Of a stretch of DNA of 64,000 bases, positions 34,401-45,700 are shown in pieces. Position numbers and translations under genes: made by a program. The notes below the pieces were generated by a model. It had not been told where the DNA came from. It saw nothing but the letters and a program-made list of their open reading frames with translations, and searched no databases. The stretch spans positions 62,001 through 126,000 of the forward strand of contig JAFMOC010000263.1 of NCBI GenBank assembly GCA_019802505.1. Reading direction: 5' to 3'. Each line of letters begins with the position of its first letter. Position 1 is the first letter of the stretch. This stretch comes from Corydoras sp. C115 (lineage: Eukaryota > Chordata > Actinopteri > Siluriformes > Callichthyidae).

Positions 34401-36942
34401 CTACATCCAAACACAGAGAACATACCAAACATGATGTAATATTGAGATTCTCCGTGCATCTCAGCCTGGACCATGTCGGCAGGGAAGATCTTCACGTATC
34501 CACCTCCACAGTCGATCTTCTGTTCATGTTTCACCGTGAACTGAATCACCAGAGGTTTGCCTTCGTTGCTGAAGGGCTCGAATCGGCGGGACAGGGCATA
34601 AAATCGAGCATCCTCGCTGGTCTGAAGACCTTCGGACAGAAACAAACAGGAGGAGTTACTCGTGCATTCCAGCATTTATGTATAACAACGAATTTAACGA
34701 TGCTTATTGAAAAAAAGCACAACAAAAGTATTGGGACGCACTAAAGTATTGGGTTTCATTTAGTCTCACTGAATCAGGACCAAAAAAACTCATTCATTAA
34801 TTCATTATCTTCCGCTTTATCCTCTATTAGGGTCGCGGGGGGGGGGGTTCCCCATGCCCATCCAGGGGAGAACGTCTCGGGTGCAGGGCAGATACACCAA
34901 GGACAGGGCGTTTAGCACGTTCGCCTCTCAGCGCTAGGGATTCCCGGTTCGAATCCCCATCTGGGTGGAGTTTCCATGTTCTCCCCGTGTCCGCGTGGGT
35001 TTCCTCCGGGTTCTCCGGTTTCCTCCCACAGTCCAAAAAACATGGATCAAGTCAATTGAGTTCTCCAAATTGCCCCATATAGAGTGTGTGTGTGAGTGAG
35101 TGTGTGCCCAGTGATGGATTGGCACCCTGTCCTGGGTGTATCTGCCCAGCGCCCGAAACGTTCTCCCCTGGATGGGCATGGGGAACCCCACCGCGACCCT
35201 CATAGAGGATAAAGCGGAAGATAATGAATGAATGAATGAGTATACATGACGGGCAGCACGGTGGCTTAGTGGTTTGGCATGTTCGCCTCTCAGCGCTAGG
35301 GATTCCCGGTTCGAATCCCCATCTGGGTGGAGTTTCCATGTCCTCCCCGTGGGTTTCCTCCGGGTTCTCCGGTTTCCTCCCACAGTCCAAAAACATGGAT
35401 CAAGTCAATTGAGTTCTCCAAATTGCCCCATATAGAGTGTGTGAGTGAGTGTGCGTCCAGCGATAGATCTGCCCAGCGCCCGAAACGTTCTCCCCTGGAT
35501 GGGAATGGGGAACCCCCCCCCCACAACCCTAATATAGGACAAAGCGGACGATAATGAATGAATGAGTATACATCACATCAGTATATTTGCAGCAGTCAGC
35601 TTTAGCTTGTGAGCTGCAGTACAGTGAAATGCACAAGTGACCAACACTCACCCTTGTCCAGCTCAGCATCACCGTAGAACTTTCCTGCTGAGAGTTTCCA
35701 CTGTCCATAGTCCGACTTGTGCTTGGATTCCACCCATCCACTCTTCCATCCATCTAAAAAATTTTTTAATGATCCTTATGAATAACATGTCAGGGTGTTG
35801 GTTCCATTCATCTTCAGAACATTTCAGGGATGTCCAGCATCACGGTCAGTTAACGTCTGCTCTCTGCTTTATCTAAATCGATGCTTCAGGGTGTTGCTGA
35901 GGGAATTACAACAAAGCTGGAGAAGGTCATTAGATGTTTCGAACCCAACGCCGTACACCGAACTAGTTCCCATTGTTTACATACGAATTTTATTACTATT
36001 ATTCTTTTGAAAGAATATATTCTAAGCAGCGGCACGGTGGCTTAGTGGTTTAGCACGTTCTCCTCAGTGCTGGGGATTCCCGGTTCGAATCCCCATCTGG
36101 GTGGAGTCTCCATGTTCTCCCCGTGTCTGCGTGGGTTTCCTCCGGGTTCTCCGGTTTCCTCCCACAGTCCAAAAACATGGATCAAGTCAATTGAGTTCTC
36201 CAAATTGCCCCATATAGAGTGTGTCTGTGTGAGTGAGTGTGTGCCCAGCGATAGATTGCCCCCCTGTCCTGGGTGTATCTGCCCAGCGCCCGAAACGTTC
36301 TCCCCTGGATGGGCATGGGGAACCCCATCGCGACCCTAATAGAGGATAAAGCGGGAGATAATGAATGAATGTTATATTTAGAACTAGATATGAGTTTAAA
36401 ATGATCATTTATTTCGGGTTTTGATATTTCTAACTGATCTCCGTTGGGTGGGCGGCACGGTGGCTTAGTGTTTTGCATGTTCTCCTCTCAGTACTAGGGA
36501 TTCCCGGTTCGAATCCCCATCTGGGTGGAGTTTCCATGTTCTCCCCGTGTCCGTGTGGGTTTCCTCCGGGTTCTCCGGTTTCCTCCCACAGTCCAAAAAC
36601 ATGGATCAAGTCAATTGAGTTCTCCAAATTGCCCCATATAGAGTGTGTGTGTGAGTGAGTGTGTGCCCAGCGATAGATTGCCCCCCTGTCCTGGGTCTAT
36701 CTGCCCAGCGCCCGAAACGTTCTCCCCTGGATGGGCATGGATAACCCCCCCCCCCCACCGCGACCCTAATAGCGGATAAAGCGGAAGATAATGAATGAAT
36801 GAATGAATGAATGGATGAATGAATCCGTGGGTCTGCAGGTCTGCAGGTCTTTACCTCCATCCAGAAACTGCTCTTTAAAATGAACCGTCCCGTCGACCGT
36901 GAACGCCGCGAGCAACGCGAACAGCGCGGCGACGCGTCTCAT
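31430..36942 (-). CDS. calr: calreticulin, ER lectin chaperone and calcium buffer
   Basis: Calreticulin binds monoglucosylated glycoproteins in the ER lumen and stores calcium. Nine minus-strand exons join in frame to 420 aa (human CALR 417): 36942-36855, 35753-35652, 34629-34426, 34196-34102, 33949-33740, 33593-33480, 32544-32401, 31814-31722 and 31642-31430. A short signal peptide starts MRRVAALFALLAAF. The N-domain contains the family signatures KHEQKIDCGGGYVK and IMFGPDICG. The P-domain has repeats such as KIKDPEANKPEDWD and GEWKPKQIDNPDY. The C-domain is a long Glu/Asp tract ending in the ER-retrieval signal KDEL. One P-domain repeat reads KPEGWDK where KPEDWDK is usual. Divergent from C19orf44 and beside rad23a, so position alone does not decide between calr and calr3; the KDEL end and acidic tail resemble CALR more than human CALR3. 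Confidence 0.96.
31909..32311. mobile_element. non-autonomous hAT-type MITE, copy 1
   Basis: A 403-base element with termini TAGGGGTG and CACCCCTA, flanked on both sides by the 8-base target duplication GTAATTAC (31901-31908 and 32312-32319). An 8-base duplication and this terminal style fit the hAT superfamily. Inner repeats around GTCGAAT and GTCGACTA make the arms palindromic. It sits in the calreticulin intron between exons 31722-31814 and 32401-32544. No transposase is encoded. Confidence 0.85.
34800..34910 (-). mobile_element. SINE family A, partial
   Basis: In calreticulin intron 2. About 110 bases of the tail side, joined head-on to the next copy. Confidence 0.85.
34912..35237 (+). 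mobile_element. SINE family A, first unit of a tandem pair
   Basis: Lacks the first 30 bases. Followed by GAGTATACATGAC and then another full copy. Confidence 0.88.
35250..35563 (+). mobile_element. SINE family A, second unit of a tandem pair
   Basis: Flanked by GAGTATACATGAC and GAGTATACATCAC, a target duplication with one change. Confidence 0.9.
36030..36370 (+). mobile_element. SINE family A
   Basis: In calreticulin intron 1, full length. Flanks TTATATTTAGAA and AATATATTCTAAG are not a clear duplication. Confidence 0.9.
36450..36822 (+). mobile_element. SINE family A
   Basis: In calreticulin intron 1, ending about 30 bases before the donor side of exon 1. Long GAAT tail. Confidence 0.9.
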
Positions 36943-37067
36943 CGTGGTTCCGATGCAGGTCAGATGCGGAGCTCCGCCGATCTCGGATCAGACGCGTGTA
37001 AAGCGCGGTCGGGTCGGATCGGATCGTGTCGGGTCGGGTCGGGGGTCTGATCTGCAGCGGGTGAGGA

Positions 37068-37101
<34 letters not shown>

Positions 37102-37104
37102 GGG
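37068..37104. repeat. (GCAGAC)n hexanucleotide repeat in the calreticulin 5' region
   Basis: Six units. A GTCGG/GATCG run lies just before it at 37008-37047. Confidence 0.85.
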
Positions 37105-37159
37105 ATGAAGGTGAGGACGAAGGTACGCAGCAGCCCTCAGCGGCTCTGGGTTCTGCACA

Positions 37160-37178
37160 GATGGCTGACGCTGATTGG
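37160..37178 (-). promoter_or_regulatory. degenerate ER stress element upstream of calreticulin
   Basis: On the minus strand this reads CCAAT, nine bases, then CCATC. The ER stress response element of chaperone promoters is CCAAT-N9-CCACG, so spacing and left half are perfect and the right half differs at two positions. It lies about 220 bases upstream of the calreticulin start, where such elements occur in mammalian CALR. A second CCAAT lies about 18 bases further upstream. Confidence 0.35.
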
Positions 37179-37371
37179 CCCGCAGCTCAGCCTATTGGCG
37201 CAGACCACGAGTTTGGCGAAGGCGCGCGGTTTGGAATCGATTCCTGATCGGGATGAGACGATTTCCCAAGAATCGATTCGCGAACGGCGTTTCCAACGTT
37301 GCCCTTCGCTGCCCTCAGAGTCGCTGGAATCCGCGGTGTGACGTCATCGCCCAATTTGCATAATATTCCAT

Positions 37372-37740
37372 TTACATTTACATTTATGTCATTTAGCAGA
37401 CGCTTTTATCCAAAGCGACTTACAAATGAGAACATTACAAGTCATAACATTACATACAGAAAACCAACTATACTGTAAATTCATCAAACCTGATTGTTAT
37501 TTGATGCTGCGACCCCCCCCTTTTTATTATTATTATTATTATTTTTTTTTTTTTTATTTTTTTTTTTTTTTATTTTTATTTTTTTTATATGTATTTGTTA
37601 AAGAGATGCGTCTTCAGTAGTTTCTTAAAACTTAGTGATTCTGCCTTACGGACAGAGTTGGGACCATTTAAGCTGTAGAATAAAGCAATAACTTCGTGGG
37701 AGAATGAAAAATAACAAAGAAAAAAAAAAAAAAGCATCCG
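37372..37740 (-). mobile_element. LINE 3'-end fragment
   Basis: Shares CAAACCTGATTGTTATTTGA, GATGCGTCTTCAGTAGTTTC and the tail AAGCGACTTACAAATGAGAA with the copy at 62752-63210, which retains some coding sequence. A T-rich run interrupts it at 37513-37590. Confidence 0.7.
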
Positions 37741-38497
37741 AAATACGTCAAAACCACAAATAAACTATTTTCTAGCTGTTATTATTCCTCTACTGTCCAT
37801 AGAATATAATAGAACGTTCCCAAAATCTTAGGAACGTAAACGGCGGTGTTTGTCATAAAGGTGAAACTAAAGGAACGTCAGATGAGTCAGTGTTCATGAT
37901 AAGTTACAGAAAGTTCCTCCAAAAATATTCCACAAATAATTCCAGGTAAGAGAAACGTGTCTTAAGGCTGAAACGTTGTAAACTGTCTGTCTGACTGTAT
38001 TGTCAATTGAAATCTATATAATCCTGATTTTTATTCTTGATTTTTATTCCCTATATTACCGTTCATTCTAAAGTTTGTGTTACACACATGTATTCATAGT
38101 TTGTCCTGTTGATTAGTTTTGCCTTGTGACCCTTTGTGTAGTTTGTTATATTTTTAGGTGTTTGTATGATTTATCTGTAATAAATATAATATAGGACTAT
38201 AATGGAACTCTTGTGCAATAATCAGATGTCCAAATAGCTTAGAATATATTTTCATGTTTCTATATTTCTTTTTTTTTATACCTCAGCCGCTTTACTTTAT
38301 TATTGCTGTATATTAAATTGTCTAGTTTATTTTTGATGTTGCATTTTCTCTTGCTTTTAAAACAGTGCTTATTGCTAATTTTTATTCTTTTATTTTTAGT
38401 ACATTATAACTCGGTAAATAGTGCAAGTGTAACTATTGCAATTTCCCTCCGAGTAATTAAGAAAAGTACTCCGATTCTGATATTTCATTTGATTGTT

Positions 38498-38690
38498 TAT
38501 ATATATATATATATATATATAGATATAGATATAGAGAGAGAGAGATAGAGAGATAGATAGAGAGAGAGAGAGAGAGAGACACCTGCCACCAGAGAGAGGG
38601 AGAGAGAGAGAGATACACACCAACCAGGAGACACACACAGTGACCAACACCAACCACACACACACACACACACACACACTCTACTTTTAT
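38498..38690. repeat. TA, GA and CA microsatellite cluster
   Basis: Runs of TA (38498-38520), GA/GATA (38525-38580 and about 38591-38612) and CA (about 38656-38679). Confidence 0.9.
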
Positions 38691-38872
38691 TTAAATATTT
38701 TATATATGTATATATTATACTATTTCATTGTATTTGTATACTATGTACATTTCTGTAATTTTGTAAATTTGTAATTATTTCTATTTTATTTTTATTTTTT
38801 ATTTTGTAAATCAGCTTTGTGCAATACGAATGTATAATTTGTGATGCAAATAAAGCTTTTAAATTAAATTGA

Positions 38873-38877
<5 letters not shown>

Positions 38878-38959
<82 letters not shown>
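38878..38959. repeat. (GA)n microsatellite, about 82 bases
   Basis: Pure GA dinucleotide run. Confidence 0.95.
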
Positions 38960-38961
<2 letters not shown>

Positions 38962-39246
38962 CGTTACTCTCTCTCGACCAGCAGGGGACAGTAGCGAATG
39001 TTTTCGTTCAAAAGCAACTGCCTTGTTGTGAAGAACAACATATGGGTTGCGTCTTAATTCGCAAGACAAGGCGCCAAAGCGAGGGCTCGACACTGTGAGC
39101 TTGGTGTTTGTAGTGCACTCGTTCAAGTCGTTTTAAATATAGTATTGTTTAACATTTGTATCGCGACTCTTACTGCTTGGTTACGCGTTATCCGCTGATT
39201 TGAAGTCGGTTGTTAGGGGAACCAGATTTCGACTCATTGTGAGTTT

Positions 39247-39596
39247 CATTTTTTTTTTCATTATCTTCCGCTTTATCCTTTATTAGGGTCGCGGGGGGGG
39301 TTCCCCATGCCCATCCAGGGGAGAACGTTTCGGGCGCTGGGCAGATAGACCCAGGACAGGGGGGCAATCCATCACTGGGCACACACTCACTCACACAGAC
39401 ACACTCTACATGGGGCAATTTGGAGAACTCAATTGACTTGATCTATGTGTTTGGACTGTGGGAGGAAACCGGAGAGCCCGGAGGAAACCCACGCAGACAC
39501 GGGGAGAACAGGGAAACTCCACCCAGATGGGGATTCGAACCGGGAATCCCTAGCGCTGAGAGGAGAACATGCCAAACCACAAAGCCACCGTGCTGC
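39247..39596 (-). mobile_element. SINE family A, 3' unit of a chimeric composite
   Basis: Part of 39247-39828, which is bounded by CTCATTGTGAGTTT (14 bases, perfect) at 39233-39246 and 39829-39842. Confidence 0.9.
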
Positions 39597-39665
39597 CTAA
39601 ATCATGATTACATCCTGCAAACACTTCACTCCTATCTGTACAGTGTTAATTACTGTGTTCTCTTG
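39597..39665. repeat. 69-base single-copy-type insert, duplicated at 44131-44199
   Basis: Contains CATGATTACATCCTGCAAAC and GTGTTAATTACTGTGTTCTC. It matches C19orf44 intron 3 sequence at 44131-44199 with two mismatches. Confidence 0.9.
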
Positions 39666-39828
39666 ACTTGATCCATGTTTTTGGACTGTGGGAGGAAACC
39701 GGAGAACCCGGAGGAAACCCACGCGGACACGGGGAGAACAGGGAAACTCCACCCAGACGGGGATTCGAACCGGGAATCCCTAGTGCTGAGAGGAGAACAT
39801 GCTAAACCACTAAGCCACCATGCTGCCT
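39666..39828 (-). mobile_element. SINE family A head, 5' unit of a chimeric composite
   Basis: About 165 bases holding the A- and B-box region, cut at TTGACTTGATCC and fused to the 69-base insert. Confidence 0.9.
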
Positions 39829-40095
39829 CTCATTGTGAGTTTAATGTGGAATTTTTGCCGATTTCTGTTTAATTAATTAATTAGTGAAGAGTTTATGCTT
39901 ATACATTATAAAGCATTACATTACATTATAATGCCGAATCCCGTTGGTTGAGTATTAACAGTTGTTTTTGTTCATCTCAAGCATGTGCTTTAGAGTTCAG
40001 AGTTCAGACGGAGCTGCTGAGGTCGAGCTGGGACGGAATTCGAGCTCTTTGGTGTTGATGGTGTTGATGGTGTTGAGGAGCATCCAGGGTCTGAG

Positions 40096-42629
40096 ATGTG
40101 GAATCGAGGAGCAGCAGGTCGCAGTGCAGCTCTGGAAAGAGCCCAAGCTCAGCTCTCGGGACAGAGACTCACAAACAGTGAAAACACAAAACCAGCCAAA
40201 GTAAGGCTCTCGTTTTTCTCTCTCCGCCTCGTTGGGACGTCTAGATGTTTTAGGAAATGTGGACTAGAAAAGCTCCTGCAAGTTAGACATCAACATGATG
40301 ACCTCAAACCAGCTGATGGACATGATGGGGATTCTGCAGGAGGTGTTTTTACCGTGTGTGTTCATTCATTCATTCATTCATTATCTCCCGCTTTATCCTC
40401 TATTAGGGTCGCGGTGGGGTTCCCCATGCCCATCCAGGGGAGAACGTCTCGGGCGCTGGGCAGATACACCCAGGACAGGGCACCAATCCATCGCTGGGCA
40501 CACACTCACTCACATAAACACTCTATATGGGGCAATTTGGAGAATTCAATTGACTTGGTCCATGTTTTTTGGACTGTGGGAGGAAACCGGAGAACCCGGA
40601 GGAAACCCACGCGGAACATGGAAACTCCACCCAGATGGGGATTCGAACCGGGAATCCCTAGCGCTGAGAGGAGAACATGCTAAACCACCACTAAAAAAAA
40701 TACTTACAGAAGAGGCCACCGTGAACCGCCAGTGTGTGAATCTATTCAGACTATTTAAATAAAAATACTGAAGGTTGTGGGTTAATCCCAGCTCCAGAAG
40801 TTAGTCCTTGAGCAAGACCCTTAAACTCCAGGGACTAATGAACTGTGCTCACCCAGTCCAATAAATAGAACTGTGAATCTACACACCGCACCTTGCACTT
40901 TACTGCACAGCACCCACATACACTCTTACATACACCCTCTTCCAACCTTTCTTATATTTAAATTTTTATATTTTAAATTTATTGTATATTTTCCTGCCCG
41001 GGCGGCATGGTGGCTTAGTGGTTTAGCACGTTCGCCTCTCAGCGCTAGGGATTCCCGGTTCGAATCCCCATCTGGGTGGAGTTTCCATGTTCTCCCCGTG
41101 TCTGCGTGGGTTTCCTCCGGGTTCTCCGGTTTCCTCCCACAGTCCAAATACATGGATCAAGTTAATTGAATTCTCAAAAATTGCCCCATATAGAGTGTGT
41201 CTGTGTGAGTGAGTGTGTGCCCAGCGATAGATTGGCGTCCTGTCCTGGGTCTATCTGCCCAGCGCCCGAGACGTTCTCCCCTGGATGGGCATGGGGAACC
41301 CCACCGCGACCCTAATAGAGGATAAAGCGGAAGATAATGAATGAATGTATATTTTCCCATATTGTAATTTTCGCCACAGTTGTGGGTTTGCTCATAAGTT
41401 TTTCACTCATCAGTACCCCGGTACCAATAAATTGACACATCACCAAATTGACGGCTCCACCGTCTCTCCAACCACTTTGCTCCACAACTCGTTCACTTCG
41501 TTGTAGTGATGATTGTTGCCTGGTGATTCCACCTCACCGAGGTGCGAATTCTCACTCCGTTGCGTTCGCCACTGCAAAACGGTGGAACGATTTGTCCAAA
41601 TCTGTCCATAAGGTGGCGTCACTTGGCATCTTTCACCAACACCTGATGTGTAGTAAAAAAAAAAGGTGTGGGGGTGCAGGATAGGATAATGATCAGGTTT
41701 GAAAATTCTACAGTGTAGCTGGGTTTTTCCATAACTGCTGACTTTTTGTGGTGTTTAATAAATTGTCACGTTAATCATTTTAGACTGTCCCCATACTGTT
41801 AGTTTTTTGTACGAATCAATACGAAGCTTTTGAAAGCTGTCAACGTGTCCTGAAAAGAAAATAATGAAGGAAATCAATATTTATTGTTTTTGTTTATGTC
41901 CTCAGGTCAGTTTTGACGGAGGTCTACCGCAGTCCAGACAAAATGCTTTATACGACCTAAATGATCTCTCTTCAGACACAGAGAGTAAAAAACAGGACCC
42001 TCTGCAACCACCTAAAATACCACCACCCTCTGCAGAGTTTGCCATCGGGGGTGGCAGCAGATTTCTGAAGAAGTCAGTCAGTAGCAGAAAGTCAGATCAT
42101 CCAGAGACGAATGATATCATGATTGTTCCTCATCGTAGGTCGCAGAGCACAGCTCTTAGTAACCTGGTGCTGATCGAGGGCCGCATTAAAACACGAAAGA
42201 ATGTCCAGCAGAATGTCAAACCGCCATCCCCACCCTCTGTGCAGTCCAGCAGTGACTCCAATGCAGCGTCCAGAAGTCGTTTCCTTAAAAAGAAAGTGTC
42301 CGAAGTAGCAGTGACCCATGTTGGGAAGGGGGTGAACCTGGACAGCGATAAGGAGGACATGCAGAGACTTTTAGGAGGATCATGCGATTCACAGGTTGGG
42401 GATCAACAGGTCCTCAAAGAACAGAGTCTATATATATATATATATATATATTTATAAGGAGGACATGCAGAGACTTTTAGGAGGATCATGCGATTCACAG
42501 GTTGGGGATCAACAGGTCCTCAAAGAACTGAGTCTAAAATCAGTCAAAAAGCCGTTTAAAGATATATATATATTTATATTTAAATATTTAAAACTCCTTG
42601 TTGGTTATTTTTAATAATGCTTAATGTTT

Positions 42630-42708
<79 letters not shown>

Positions 42709-45700
42709 TTTGAGTCACCATTACTAAAAAAAAAACGTTTTAAAACAGTTCTTTAAATGGGCTTTTAAAATCTTTTAAGGGGGTGGCTTAGTGGTTTAGC
42801 ATGTTCTCCTCTCAGCGCTAGGGATTCCCGGTTCGAATCCCCATCTGGGTGGAGTTTCCATGTTCTCCCCGTGTCTGCGTGGGTTTCCTCCGGGTTCTCC
42901 GGTTTCCTCCCACAGTCCAAAAACATGGATCAATTTTATTGAATTCTCAAAATTGCCCCATATAGAGTGTGTGTGTGCCCAGCGATGGATTGGCGCCCTG
43001 TCCTGGGTGTATCTTTCCAGCACCCGAGACGTTCTCCCCTGGATAGGCATGGGGAACACCCCCCCCACGACCCCAATAGAGGATAAAGCGGGAGATAATG
43101 AATGAATGAATGAGTTCTTTAAATGCGGGTGTAACAGCCTGTTAGTATAAACGTGCACAATAAGCATGTATTAATTTTTACCACAAGGCGGCAGTAAAGC
43201 GCTATTTACACTCAAGTCCTCTATTTGAGTTCGGTTAAGCTGAACCAGACTGAATTGTTGCTGAACTATAAATGTTTTTTTTTTTTTTTTTTTTAATGTT
43301 ATATAGGCTTTGTATATCCATATTTATATAATGTTTGGATAACAGAATTAATCGAAAAAGCAGCATTGTTTCTAAAATGTTTGATCCTACATAAAATAGT
43401 CATTATTTCTTTTGTAATTTTTTTCCAGTCACTGACATACAGGAACCGTACTGAAAAAGCCGACCCAGTTGCTGCCAAACAAAGTAAAAACGCTTTAGGA
43501 TTTACGGTGCATCAGCGTGAGACTCCGCCTCCTTCTCCATCACCATCCCCTCCGGCTCACTCCCTGAGCAGTGCTCCCTCTCACCGCTCTCCGTCCTCGG
43601 CTTCGGGTCACGGTAACATCCAGTCGCTCGAGGACCTTTTCTCCATCACCTCTCCTCATCACGACGACGTCTTAAGTGACAGAAGTTTCCTGTCAGATGG
43701 TAAGAGCTCCTCTGAACGTCACAGCTGCAGGCATTTCACAAAAATCAAAACATTAAATCCATTAAATTACCATTAAATCATCATTCATTCATTTATTATC
43801 TCCCGCTTTATCCTCTATTAGGGTCACGGTGGGGTTCCCCATGCCCATCCAGGGAGAACGTCTCGGGCGCTGGGCAGATACACCCAGGACAGGGCGCCAA
43901 TCCATCGCTGAGCACACACTCACTCACACAAACACACTCTATATGGGGCAATTTGGAGAATTCAATTGACTTGATCCATGTTTTTTAGACTGTGGGAGGA
44001 AACCGGAGAACCCGGAGGAAACCCACGCAGACACGGGGAGAACATGGAAACTCCACCCAGATGGGGATTCGAACCGGGAATCCCTAGCGCTGAGAGGAGA
44101 ACATGCCAAACCACAAAGCCACCGTGCTGCCTAAATCATGATTACATCCTGCAAACACTTCACTCCTATCTGTACAGCGTTAATGACTGTGTTCTCTTAT
44201 TGGTTGAGGCGGCACGGTGGCTTAGTGGTTTGGCATGTTCTCCTCTCAGCTCTAGGGATTCCCGGTTCGAATCCCCATCTGGGTGGAGTTTCCATGTTCT
44301 CCCCGTGTCTGCGTGGGTTTCCTCCGGGTTCTCCGGTTTCCTCCCACAGTCCAAAAACATGGATCAAGTCAATTGAATTCTCCAAATTGCCCCATAAAGA
44401 GTGTGTCTGTGTGAGTGAGTGTGTGCCCAGCGATATATTTGCATCCTGTTCTGGGTGTATCTGCCCGGCGCCTGAAACGTTCTCCCCTGGATGGGCATGG
44501 GGAACCCCCCCCCGCGACCCTAATAGAGGATAAAGTGGAAGATAATGAATGAATGTTATTGGTTGGCCCACTGACACTGACACAGGGTACAATAGGATCA
44601 GCTCCCAGCAGGACCCTTGACCGGCAGAGTAAAAACATTACAGGCATCAGGAATAAAATCCATTTTTAAACACTTAAATCCACATTACTCTTTTATCTTT
44701 CATACAGATTTCAAACCAAATGTCCTAAGTCTGGACGACCTGGGGTCCTTTCTCCCCACCGAGGCAGTACGAAGTCAGGGGCAGGTAAATTTGCACTAAA
44801 AGAAACATCGTGCCTTACTGTGTTGATAAGAGATGGATGTGTAAGACCTGTGTTTGACCTCTAGCATGAGTCCAGTCCCTCAGCGGTCAGCGAGCGTAGT
44901 GTCTCTTCAGCAGAGGGGAGGTCACCCCCGGACGGTGTGCAGTCTGAGCAGGATGCACTTCAGTACGAGAGTGACTTTGAGGGTGAAATCCAGAGCGACG
45001 AGGATCCGAGCATGTCGGATGAGATCTCTGAGGATCTCTCAGCTGCATCCGAACATTTCTCTGCCGCGGCCAGACCTCCGTCCCGCTCTGCCTCGGACAG
45101 ATCACAGGACGACGGATATACGCCGTCAAGAGGGTCGACCGGTTTCCAATCCGAGTCCAGTTTAAGCCCGAGTACGGACTCCAGCTCCAGCGAAGTCACC
45201 GTTACTCACACAGCGCCACACTCTGGGAGACGGGGCAGAAAAGACGCCACAGTGCAGACGCAGGACGGACTCGGCTATCCTTGGACTTTCGGTGCGTCTG
45301 CATTTATTCTGTTTATAACTTCTTCATTCATGATGATTTATAACCGTGATGTTTTCGTTTTATTTAAACTTGCGCTTAAGTTTTGTTGTTTTTCAGGTCG
45401 CACAGTTCTTGAGCCATCTATTGGAATGTCTTATGTGGATTCAAGACCTGTAGTAGCACAGACGATCAGTCCAGAAGCTGTAGAAGGTTCCAAAAAAAGT
45501 CTTATGCTTTTATTAATGCATTTACTGTGAAAGATTTTCAGCGTCCTCTTTTAATTCCTGACTGACTTTTGTTAATTGACGCTATAGTTATTATACTACA
45601 CTCCTCTGTGGTTCACAGCTCTGTCAGCGTACAGTCCGGCCGTGTTTGCGCTGAACGACATGCTGAAGCAGCAGCTCACACTGATCAGCAGCTTGGTTCA

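Larger units (their letters stand above)
36943..40095. other. divergent region between calreticulin and C19orf44
   Basis: The left 400 bases are the GC-rich calreticulin promoter with short tandem repeats. Then come a LINE 3'-end fragment at 37372-37740, AT-rich DNA, a TA/GA/CA microsatellite cluster at 38498-38690, a GA run at 38878-38959, GC-richer DNA near 38960-39230 that may be the C19orf44 promoter, and a chimeric SINE composite at 39247-39828. Confidence 0.5.

Noticed and set aside
37426..37620. Frame with a Tyr/Phe-rich membrane-like end
   Set aside because: It comes from a T-rich tract in a LINE fragment.
38725..39126. Open frame rich in Ser-Leu
   Set aside because: It is the GA microsatellite read on the minus strand.
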